Below are positions 39,885 through 49,946 of a stretch of 64,000 bases of DNA, piece after piece (positions within the stretch are counted from its first letter, which is position 1; each line of letters begins with the position of its first letter). Source of the DNA: Nannochloropsis oceanica (Eukaryota; Sar; Eustigmatophyceae; Eustigmatales; Monodopsidaceae); the NCBI GenBank assembly GCA_004519485.1, contig CP038124.1, forward strand, positions 1 to 64,000, read 5' to 3'. A program made the translations under genes and the position numbers. The notes beneath the pieces were generated by a model, which did no database searches, was not told where the DNA came from, and was given only the letters and a program-made list of their open reading frames with translations.

Positions 39885-40965
39885 TTACCTGACAAGCACC
39901 TCCAAGGAATCCGGGAAACCCATGCTGGGGCCGTTGAAGTTAAACGGAAGCTCGAGGACGGTACCAGAGGTGATGCCCCTCCCGACGCGCACCTTGTAGG
40001 TGATCTTGTACTCCCTGTTCAGTGTCAGGCCGTCCTGCGGGAGCTCGAAGATGGCGACATCACCATCGTCGTCCGAGGTAATGTTCGCAGACTCTCTGTG
40101 GGGGACGAGTCAGATAGAGGAGAGAAAGAAAGGGGAGGAGGCATTAGGAATCGAATTAGGGCTGGAAGAGGAGAGATTGTAATCTCATATACCTCCTATT
40201 TCCTCCCTCCTTCTCCCTTTTCCCCCCCTTCTTCCCTCTCCTCCTGCCCGCCTGTCTCACTCACTTAGGCCTCCACGTATTGGGGAAGATCTTGGCCGAC
40301 TTGATGGTGATCCCGAGGTCATTTGCGTGCTTGTCCGCCTTGCTCGTCTTGTTGTGTTTTGTTTTGTTAGCATTGGAGAGGGGTGAAAAGTCGCTGTCGA
40401 AGTTCCACTCAGTAAACATCGGGTTAGTCGAGAGCTGTGGAGAGGTCGGTGGATGGAGACAGGGAGTGTTGGGAGGGAAAGGAAGGAAAGAAAGAAAGGA
40501 AGGAGTAAGTATCACCTATACGTCATCAGGCGACGAGAAAGAAAAACGCGTCGAGTCGTCTGTGAGCATGCCAGACCCGGCACCGAATCTGTTGGGGGAA
40601 GCCCTCCCTCCCTTCCTCTTCCTCTGCCTTCTTCATTTAACGTACCCCAGCCTGGATAGGAGGGTCCTTAGAAGCACCGTCAAAGCTCTTGACCACAAAG
40701 CTTTGGGTGACCGTCACGATCCTGCCCTTCTTCACCACCAGGGGCTTGGCGTAGGTTTGGAAAATGCCTTCGGCGCTGACACCGGACTGAAGGGAGGAAG
40801 GATAGATCAAGAAAGGGAGGAGGAGGGGAGGCAATTAAATAAACCTGAGCGTAAAATCGATTTATGGGACAGGTACTTGCATGCTTATGAGGGTGTGTCA
40901 GAGCTTACCAGGGTGGAGAGGAGGGCGACGCCGGCCAGGAGGGCGGAGGAAACAGTCAACTTCAT
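39885..40965 (-). CDS. Small secreted protein, unknown family
   Basis: Four exons: 40909-40965, 40646-40786, 40265-40434, 39885-40095; 192 aa. Exon 1 is a complete signal peptide (MKLTVSSALLAGVALLSTL). The mature part has beta-rich stretches (PLVVKKGRIVTVTQSFVVKS; REYKITYKVRVGRGITSGTV) and the exon-3 motif LSTNPMFTEWNFDSDFSPL. It has no cysteines in the mature part that I can see. I do not recognise the family. A fragment resembling exon 3 occurs at about 61231-61330. Phases are consistent (0, 0, 2). Introns lack long GGGA tracts, unlike most genes to the left. Confidence 0.75.
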
Positions 40966-41289
40966 TTTTAAATTAAGAGAGGGTGGGTGCTGTGTATGTG
41001 AGGTGTCGCGGGGTTTGAAAGGATGATGAGTGAATGTGTATTTGTATGCTTGTGATTGCTTGTGTATGCCTCTTGTCTGGTAAAAGGTGGGAAGGGGGAG
41101 GGCGGAAATCGTAGAATAGATCACCGCCTGTTGGTAGGATGTGTGTGGCTAGTGTCGAGGGGCACTTCTCCTCAGCCTCTGCGCGATGTGACCAACAGTT
41201 GGTATAAAATGATCGCTGCAGGAACAACTCAATCGATGGTTGAGTGTGGGTTGTAAGAGACAGAAGGGAGTGGCAGAGACAGCAGAGGT

Positions 41290-41830
41290 TGAACAGGTGC
41301 AATTGCCATATGGGCCTCGAACGCCACGCATCACCGCCGCCACACGCTTGGTAAGCACTTGTTGGCGCCGAGTATGGTGTGTACACACTGTGTGATACGG
41401 TTGCAGGGCCTCAACTAGAGCAAGAGCATCGAGATACAAGGGAGAAGAAAGATAGATCTGGTTTCACAAACACTATGGAAGGTGAAAAGGGAGGAAGCCC
41501 GGAAGCGCCGCAGGTGGCGAGAGAAAGGCGTCGCACCATTCGCAGGGAGCCAGCCTTCGGGTGTCCCTCCAACCTTGGGCACCACAAACACAATGGACAA
41601 AGAGGAAGGATATCGACAAGAAGAAGGTGGAGAAAACAAACAAACAATCAAACACAATGTACAAACAAACGAGTGGGACATGAACTGTGGTTTTTTTTCT
41701 TCGTAGGTGTGTTTTTTTTTTTGGGCAGCGATCAAAAACGTGGTTTGTGGTTTCCGGTTGGTGGTGTTCTTGGTTTTTGGTTTTTTTCAAAAAACCGAGG
41801 CCGGGGGCCAAAAGTTTTAAAGCAATAAGT
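41290..41830 (+). repeat. Dispersed repeat family, copy 1
   Basis: It shares with 59459-60000 the block ATATGGGCCTCGAACGCCAC, then CGCTTGGTAAGCAC, a GAGATACAAGG...AAAGA...CACAAACAC block, and a GT-rich tail with TGGTTTTTGGTTTTTT. No coding capacity is apparent. Boundaries are approximate. The copies are diverged, so the family is not very recent. Confidence 0.65.
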
Positions 41831-42513
41831 CAGGTCTCTTGATCGGGTCGAAATCTGGCAGGGAACGCCAATAGACACATATCGTGACGATGCCACCCTG
41901 ACTTTTCTTGTTTCTCTAGAATGCGCTTCAGAGAGGTATAGGTGTCGGGGAATCGGGAGGGGAGAGGGGAAGGAAAGGCGAGGATGGACACTGGATCCGA
42001 TATTGCTATATTACCACCCGGTCGGTCCGGAGTGGTAGAGCGCCTGAGCGCTCGTTCACTCTTTTCTCTTTTTCTCTGTCTTCTCCTTTCCCCTTCCTGT
42101 GTCGCCAAGAGCATGTCTTGTACCTGATATCCCCTGAGTCCCTGGTGGACCCGGTCACTAGACTGGACGCGGGATGACGTCCTTCAAGATGGGTCTAGCT
42201 TAGCTCCCAGGGCTGCTGAGAGCCCACCCCCGGGAGGGAGGAAGGAAGGGAGGAGAGAAGGGGGGTAGTTGGGGTATGAAGAGAGAGGAGGAGGAGTTCA
42301 AAGAGAGGATGGGATTGGAGAAAACGATCAATTTGAATGCTCACGGAGTACCATGGTTTCGATTAATGAAAGCAAATTAAACAAAGGAAGATGCATCTCG
42401 CTGGTACGATTGCTTTGCTGTCTACATGCTTTTCTTTTTTGTTGATTAATGATCCTTCTCCACATGTACAATTCTTTGTCCTCCGATCGTTCCCTTCTCC
42501 CGCCTGGATTTCT
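41831..42513. other. Intergenic, no gene seen
   Basis: It contains CAGGGCTGCTGAGAGCCC-type short inverted repeats near 42210 and a GGGA-rich patch near 42230-42300. It is the 3' side of the dioxygenase gene. Nothing can be assigned. Confidence 0.5.
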
Positions 42514-43266
42514 CTAGCCCACTTTCCCCCCCTGCGAAGCTGCAGCTGCAGCCGGAAGAGAGGGCTCAAGGAAGGAGAAATTGTTGGTGACTTTACCGCG
42601 CAAGTGATCGGCAAACAGGATAGGCGAGAAAACCTTCCCTTGGGCTAAGGACAGGAGGGAGGACAGGGTGAGGGGGAAGAGGCAATGAATAAGCATAGAT
42701 AGGGTGGAAGACGTGGCAGGCAGCCGGGAGGGCGGGGAAGAGGGAGGGAGGAAGGGAGGGGGAGGGGACGTACCACGCGCGAAACTTTCGCACTCTTTTA
42801 AAGGCTCCACGAGCGTGTCCAGGTTAGGTTCGAAAAAGAAAGGGATGGATATTCGCTCTTTTCCGACGGCGGGCAGGACACGGTGAGGGGTGCTCTTAAA
42901 CTTGCCGTTGGACCTAGGGAGGGAGGGAGGGAGGGAGGGAGGGAGGGAGGGAGGAGACGAAGAATCTGAATGGTACCGGCACGAGGATGGGGTGAAGGGA
43001 GAGAAAGAGGGAGGGACGGAGGGGGGGAGGGAGGTAGGGAGGAGAGAAGGGGAGAAAGACACGATGGCCTCGTCGATTGACAAAGTGTGTTCTTGGAATG
43101 CGGGAGGGAGGGAGGGAGGGAGGGAGGGAGACGTACCACCGAGAAAGCATGTCTCCGATGTTGACAAGTAGCGTGTGAGGGATGGGATCAGCGAACGTCC
43201 ACACGCCTTGGGCAGTGTAAGCCTGGATGAAGGGAGGGAGGGAGGGAGGGAGGGAAAAGGTCGGAT

Positions 43267-43309
<43 letters not shown>

Positions 43310-45534
43310 AGTATTGGAATCAATTTTAATTCTGTTCGCTTCTTTTCCTCCCTCCCTCCCTACCTGCAGAGCGTGCTTGGAGTCATCCATGTTCAACAGA
43401 GTCAGACAGCCGTAGTCCGAATGCTGAGGAAGGAAAGGAAAAAGGGAGGGAGGGAGGGAGGGAGGGAGGGAGGGAGGGAGGGAGGGAGGGAGGGAAGAGA
43501 AAAACGAGGAAAGTAAATTAACGAGATTGAATGAAGAGGTAGCACGGGGGGGCAAGGAGAGCAGAGAATCAAGAGAGGGGGAAAGAGTGGGGGAGATGAC
43601 CAAGTAATTTAAATAATTTAAATAAATTAAATAAATTAAATAAATTAAATAAATTAAATAAATTAAATAAAAATAAAAAATAAAATAAGGCCAGGGAAAA
43701 GAATACAAGGAGGGGAAAGGGGAAAGGTACCTCGCCGCAGCCCAGGCCGGAAGAGAGTGACTCGCGCTCTTGGAGGGAAACGGGAGGGTAGCTGGGGAGG
43801 GAGGGAGGGAGGGAGGGAGGGAGGGAGGGAGGGAGGGAGGGAGTTAGGGATGATTGGTGGAAAAGCTGCATGCATGACACACCGGAAAAGAGGGAGGGAG
43901 GGAGGGAGAGAGGGAGGGAGGGAGGGAGGTACCGTATGACACGCAAGCACCAGAAGGAGCGGTCGTAGTGGGGAGTAAAATAATGTTCAGGGAGTCCGAA
44001 GCCGAGCGCAAAGCCTCGCATGAGACGATTGCCCAGCCCCATCATGGCCTGAGGGAGGGAGGGAGGGAGGGAGGAGTAGGGCTCAGTATTGTCATTTCAG
44101 GGGAGGAAACGAGCGGGAGGAGGAAGGGAGGGAAGGAGGGAGGGAGGGGACGTACCTCGACATAGGTTTTCTCGAACATGAGGCGGAATCCTGGGAGCTG
44201 CTCGTCGTCCAACCAGGGGTTGCGGCCGCCGAAGCCAGCGAGGGGCCTTGGGAGGGAGAAGGGGAGGGAGGGAGGGGTGAGCGGGTGGAAGCACATGAGT
44301 GTCCCTGAGGCCGACGAGGGGGCTAGGGCGGGAGGGAGGGAGGGAGGGAGGGAGGGAGGGAGGGAGGGAGGGAGGAAGGGAGGGAGGGCGGGAGGGAGGG
44401 CACGTACCCTTCGGAATGCTCTTCTCCTTCCCGGTACATGTCAATGGCCTCGTGAAGGTCTCGCGCGTACTTGGTCACATTCTCGCCCACCTGAGGAGGA
44501 AAGGGGGGGGGAGGGAAGGAGGAATGGTAAGACATAGAGAGAGAGGATGTTTGCAGAGGGAGGAAAGGAAGGAGGGAGGGAGGAAGGGATGGAGAAAGGG
44601 AGGGAGGGAGGGAGGGAGTGAGGGAGGGAAGACGAAGGGAGGAAGGAAGAGAGGGAGGAAGAAAGGGAGGGAAGAAGGAAGAGAGGAAGGGAGGAAGGGA
44701 GGAAGGGAGGGAGGGAGGCGTACCCGTTGGTAGCCTCGACACGAGATGGACGAGGCAAGCTTCCCGTCCTCCCCTCCGTCATGATACTCCTGTCGCTGCA
44801 TCGCCTTCAGAATCGAAATCTCTTCCTTCACATCCTAGATCAATTAAGACACATTAAGAAAAAAAGTGGGCTGTGAGTCTACCAACATCACCCTTCCCTC
44901 CCTCCCTCCCTCCCTCCCTACCTTTGGCAGGGCGAAAAAGGCCCGGGCAAGCTCAAGCGCGTCAGTCGTTATAGCGGGATCTACGCCATGATTCTTTATG
45001 TAGAGAAACCCCACATTGACCGCCGCCTAGGGAGAGAGGGAGGGAGGCATGGATGGGAGGGAGGGAGGGAGGGAGGGAGGGAGGGAGGGAGGGAGGGGAT
45101 GAGGTCAAGTCTATTTCACAAAATTAGAAGCCGAAAATGTGGTATACCCCGGATGCCGCTGCCCTTCTCTGCTTCTCTTTACTTTCTTCTCTCAATGACT
45201 TAATCTGTGTCCTTCACACTCCTTCGAAATCAGTGCTGTAGATGCACAATAGCGATGTCCACCGTACCCTCCTGCCTCCTCTCTCCCTCCCTCTTTCCCT
45301 CCCTCCCGCCATCTCCCAAGGTCGTACATGGTGCAAAGCCTCGGCACACTGGAGCTTGTGCTTCTCCGAAGCATTCGGGTCCACGAGCGGGGCCAAATCA
45401 ATTATGGGAAGGGAAGAAGACGCGGATGCAGCAGAGGAGAAGGCAGGACGGGAGTGAGGGAGGGAGGAGGGAGAGCGGAAGGAGGAGGAAGAAGATAGAC
45501 GGAGGAGACCCAAGCGCCCCAAGCCCCCCCGCAT
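42514..45534 (-). CDS. 2-oxoglutarate/Fe(II)-dependent dioxygenase (IPNS/plant 2OGD type)
   Basis: Eleven exons: 45328-45534, 44922-45026, 44724-44834, 44408-44490, 44156-44246, 43933-44048, 43731-43791, 43364-43423, 43137-43222, 42774-42913, 42514-42638; 394 aa, all phases consistent. The N-terminal DIOX_N-like part includes LPIIDLAPLVDP and VNVGFLYIKNHGVD. The double-stranded beta-helix has the iron ligands in HSDYGCLT (H and D) and STPHRVL (distal H), with the 2-oxoglutarate-binding arginine in ERISIPFFFEPN. These enzymes oxidise small molecules using Fe(II), oxygen and 2-oxoglutarate; the substrate cannot be read from the sequence. About 40 Ser/Arg-rich residues precede the domain (MRGGLGRLGLLRLSSSSSF), suggesting an organelle-targeting peptide. 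Introns are (CCCT)n-rich on the coding strand. Confidence 0.92.
43268..43306. repeat. (GT)n microsatellite in intron
   Basis: About 19 GT units inside a dioxygenase intron. Confidence 0.9.
43605..43685. repeat. AT-rich minisatellite in intron
   Basis: About six copies of the 9-bp unit TAAATAAAT and then A/T runs, in the dioxygenase intron 43424-43730. It is a sharp AT island in GC-rich surroundings. Confidence 0.88.
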
Positions 45535-45788
45535 GCTGCTTCCACCTACTTCGAGGGTTGTCTGTGCCTTGTGTGCAATGCGTTGGACGGATGAGTGAAC
45601 GATGTCAAGGGGAAAAGGCAGGAAGAGAGGGAGGGTGTCATTCATGAAGGAGCACCTTGATCGATCGATCGCCCATTTTTTACCCATATTAGAAAACCCA
45701 CATACACAACACATACCTACATCCTACCCCTCACAGAGAAAGCCAAACGAAACCAATTCGTGCTCCAAGCAACACCAACAGCACTAGT
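45535..45788. promoter_or_regulatory. Short divergent promoter region
   Basis: Only 254 bp separate the dioxygenase ATG (45534, -) and the proposed ATG of the coiled-coil gene (45789, +). GATCGATCGATCG at about 45659-45671 is a short palindromic run. Confidence 0.4.
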
Positions 45789-46430
45789 ATGGGGAAGAAA
45801 TCGATGCCTCTCCACCCTGCTCCTGCTTCCCCCCCGTCCCCTCCTTGTCTTTCGAGACCCTCCGGCAGTGCTACCACCATTACTAGCAGCAGTATGTGCG
45901 CCGCCCCTGCCAGCGTCGGCGCAGCCAACAACGAGGCTGATAGACATAGCTGTAGTGTTAGGGAGAGACAAGAAGGAAATGGAGGGAATAGGTGGGTGCG
46001 TTCTTACAGTCGTGGAGTACTCGGGGGAAAAGGGAGCGAGGGGGGGGGAGCGAGGGGGGGAGATGGAGAGGAGAATGAAGAGGATGCGAGGCGTGGAGGG
46101 GAAAATGTAACGGGAGGAGGACATACGTGACGAGTGCTGTATACGTACCAGCACGTTCGGATAGCGAACGGACCGGTCATGCCCTTCCGTACTGATTTGA
46201 CGCGCTTCCCCTCCCTCCCTCCTTTCTCCTTCCCTCACTCCTTCCCTCCCTTCCTCCCTCCTTTTCCTCCTTCTGACCATAGTTATGACGAGCATCATCG
46301 CTCCCAGCTTTTGTGTACGTCTTCATCGTCCTCTTCCCCAGTTTCCTATCCTGCCACCTCGCCATCTCTTTGTTCAGGTGGCCGGGAGCAACAGCAGCAG
46401 CACCACCACCACCACCAGGAGTACCACCAC

Positions 46431-46464
<34 letters not shown>

Positions 46465-49405
46465 TTAGGACGGAGGAAATGGAAGGTGCCTGGGGAGGTA
46501 GATGGAAGATAAAGAAAGTAAAAAGCAAGGAGGAGGGGGAGGAGGAGGCTATGAGCATGGAGGGGTTGGTGGCATCGGTGCAGCGCTTAAAATGGGAACG
46601 GGATGCGGTGAGTGGTTGAGGGTCGAAGGGAGGGAGGGAAGAGGGGAAAGAGAGAAGGGGAGCGCGGTGTTAAAGCTTGTACTCACTAACTTATTTTATT
46701 TCTTGAATATGTGTATACGTAAAGATGATGTCATTGAAGGCAGAAGCCAAGGAAAAGGATCGACGCATCGCCCTGCTCCAAGCACAGGTATGCCTCCCCT
46801 CCCTCCCTCCCTCCCTTCCTACCCCCCTACCTCCCTACCTCCCTCCCTTCGCTCCCCCACTAGGCGCAGGTACGCCTGCCCTCCTCCCTCCCTCCCTCCC
46901 TCCCGTTCATTCCTAGAAGCAGACTTCAACTGTGTTTTTTTTTAAAATCACCCTTCCCTCCCTCCTTCCCTCCCTCCCTCCCCCTGTCCCTCCCCCTCTC
47001 TTTCCCTGTCTTTCTTCTCCAGGTGGCGAAGGTGCACGAGGATATGACGGCGGCAGTGGCGACTAGGCAAGAGGAATGGAGGCGGAAAAAAAAGGCATTG
47101 AAGGTAGGCAGGGAGGGAGGGACGGAGAGAGGGAGGGAGGGAGGGAGGGAGGGAGGGACTGCCTGACAAGGCTCTTACTTACTTTGTCTTTCGTGTGTTC
47201 GCCTCTCCCTCCCTCCCTCCCTCCCTCTTTCAGGAGCTGGAGAAGAAGATGAAGGGCAGCGTGCACCGCACCCTCACTGAATGGGAAATTGCGCGAAAAG
47301 AATGGTCGGAGAAGGAGGGGAAGATGGAGGTATGGAGGGAGGGAGGGAGGGAGGGAGGGAGGGAGGGAGGGCATGCACAGTGTTGTTGCTTAGTTGAGCA
47401 CAGAGAGCGTGGGCGAAGAAGGAAGAGGGAGGGAGGGAGGGAGGGAGGGAATCGATTTATTTGACATTCCGCCTTTCCTCCCTCCCTCCCTCCCTCCCTC
47501 CCTCCCTCCCTCCCTCAGGCCACCATTACCACCCTACAGGGGGAGAAGGAGACACTCTCACGGCGCCTCGAGCTGCTGGTCTCTCAAGGAACCAAAAGGG
47601 AAAAACGGCTGATGTTGTTGGAGGTAGGGAGGGAGGGAGTGAGGAGGGAGGGAGGGAGGGATTGAAGATGGATGGGTGGGCCAGGAAAACGCAACAGAGC
47701 ACTTACGCTTCGCGTCATCCCTCCCTCCCTCCCTCCCTCCCTCCCTCCCTCCCTTCCTTCCTTCCCTCCCTCGTCCATCTAGGAGAAAGCCAAGAGGCAG
47801 GACAAGGACACAACCCGCCTCTCTCAGCTCCAGGAGAAAAAAGAGAAGTATGAGCGAAAGTGCGACCAGCTGACGGTGCTCCTGGAGGTGAGTGGTACCT
47901 TCATTCCTCCCTCCTTCCCTCCCTCCCTCCCTCTCTCCTTCCCCTCGTCCCTCCTTCACTCTCCTGCGCAGTTTCCTCCATACAATCACATCCACACACC
48001 TCCCTCCCTCCCTCCCTCCCTCCCTCCCCCTCCTCAGGCCCGCGAGCGTGCCTTGAGCGACAGCGCCCTTCGTTCTCGCCTCCTCAAAGAGGAGGTGGAG
48101 AGGTTCCAGACACACACCGCAGGGCTCGAAGCCCAGCTTGCGCTCGTGTTGGAGAAGAGGGAGGGGGAGGCTGGTTACCGAAAGGAGAGGGACGGGTTGC
48201 AGCAGGAGGTACGAAGAGAGGGAGGAAGGGGGCGAGGGAGGGATGGGGGAGGAGGAGGCTTTGGCGTCTGTGGATTACGTGCCTCATCTCTCCCTCCCTT
48301 CCTCCCTCCTTCCTTCGATGTTTTTCGCACACACCTTACGTACCTGACCTCTCCCTTCCTCCCTCCCTCCTTCATTCCTTATCCCCCTCCCTCCCTCCCT
48401 CCCTCCATCCATCCTTCCTCCCATTCACCGCTCCCTCCCTCCCTCCCTCCCTCCCTCCCTCCCTCCCTCCCTCAGCTCCTCACCCTCAAAGAGCGCTATC
48501 AGCAAGAATCAAATTCTTACTCGTCGACTGTGACTGCATTGAGGGAGCAAACGAAGGTTCTAGAAGGTCACGTGATGAAACGCTTTGGGCAAGTGAGGGA
48601 CTTGAAGGAGGCGCTGGCAGGGAGGGAGGAGGAGGTGGAGAGGCTGCAGCATGTAAAGCACATGATGAAGGTGAGAGAGGGAGAGAGGGATGGCGGGAGG
48701 GAGGGCCGGGGAAGAAGGTGAGCAGCAGCTGCTTTCACAGGGAAACATGCCCCGACAAACGTCTTCATCCATCTTCTCACGCTCTCTCCCTCCTTCCCTC
48801 CTTCCCTCCCTCAGTATCTCGAGCGTGAAAATCACAAGTTGAAACGCCTCCTGCTGAGTAGCAAGGAGGAAGGGGAGGAGGCGAGGAAAGAGCTGCGGGG
48901 GACACGGCAGGTCCTCGTGGCAATGCAAGAGGAGGAAGTAAAGGGTTGGAGGGCACGTGCAAAGTTGCTTTCGCTGGTGGGGAGGGAGGAGGGGAGGGAG
49001 GAAGAGGAGAAGGAGAGGAGAGGACGACCGTTGTCGGTGGTGCAGGAAGAAGAGGAAGGGGAGGAGGAGGAGGGGGAGGGGAGAGGGAGGGAGGGAGGGA
49101 GGGAGGGAGGGAGGCAGGGAGGCAGGGAGGGAGGGAGGTGGAGGAAGGCTTACGGCCTAACAGCGCCCGGCCGACTGACCTTAGACGGCAGCAAGCCTCG
49201 GAACAGCAAAAGCAAGAGCAGCAGCAGCGGCAGCCACCGCATGAGGAGCAGCAGCAAGAAACATCACCAGCGTCACTCACATGCGTCCTCCCTCCCGTGT
49301 TGGCCTCTGTCTCCTCCTTCTTCCTCCTCCTCCTCCTCCTCGTCCTCGTCCTCGCCAGTTTTTTCCTCCTCGTCTTCCTCCTCCTCCCCTCCCTATTTCA
49401 AATGA
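45789..49405 (+). CDS. Long coiled-coil protein
   Basis: Proposed exons: 45789-45991, 46283-46607, 46725-46787, 47023-47103, 47234-47329, 47519-47623, 47783-47887, 48038-48208, 48476-48670, 48815-49405; 644 aa. From exon 3 on all junctions are phase 0. The middle is an almost continuous heptad coiled coil (MMSLKAEAKEKDRRIALLQA; ATITTLQGEKETLSRRLELL; LLTLKERYQQESNSYSSTVT; YLERENHKLKRLLLSS). The N-terminus has His/Gln repeats; the C-terminus has Glu-rich, Gly-Arg-Glu and Ser-rich runs, part of them encoded by a (GGGA)n tract at about 49080-49140. Such proteins are often centrosomal, flagellar or tethering factors, but I cannot name this one. The exon 1 to exon 2 join is inferred from phase alone; the rest is firmer. 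Confidence 0.72.
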
Positions 49406-49635
49406 ACTCAGGCAGCAGCAGCAGCGGCAACAAGAACAACAACAAATAAGGCATGTGTATAGCAGTAAAAAGTAAAGCAAAACGAATCCTTCGAGTGAAG
49501 AAGTAATAAATCACGTCCCCCCACCCACGAATGGAGTAGCCACCCGGAATGTGAAGGAGGGAGGGGTCGACGCTCTCTGCCTCTCCTCATTTTATTCCTT
49601 TACGACTCGCAAAAAGAGCGTACTCCATTTTTTTT

Positions 49636-49735
49636 NNNNNNNNNNNNNNNNNNNNNNNNNNNNNNNNNNNNNNNNNNNNNNNNNNNNNNNNNNNNNNNNN
49701 NNNNNNNNNNNNNNNNNNNNNNNNNNNNNNNNNNN
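49636..49735. other. Assembly gap (100 N)
   Basis: Exactly 100 N between a poly-T run and a (GGGA)n tract, in the 3' part of the hydrolase gene. Confidence 0.95.
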
Positions 49736-49946
49736 GGAGGGAGGGAGGGAGGGAGGGAGGGAGGGAGGGCAAGAGTGAGGGAGGAGGGAGGAGGTTATTT
49801 GACCGGCCTCCATGAGCATGAAGTCGGTAAGGAGGGAGGGAGGAAGAGAGGGAGGGAGGGAGGAAGGGAAGGAGGGAGGGAAGGAGGGAGGGAGGGACGG
49901 TAGGAAGGGAGGGAGGGAGGGAGGGAGGGAGGGTGTATGTACGTAC

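Noticed and set aside
42025-42060. tRNA-like GAGTGGTAGAGCGC block
   Set aside because: Only a D-arm-like stretch; no anticodon stem, T-arm or acceptor pairing can be drawn.
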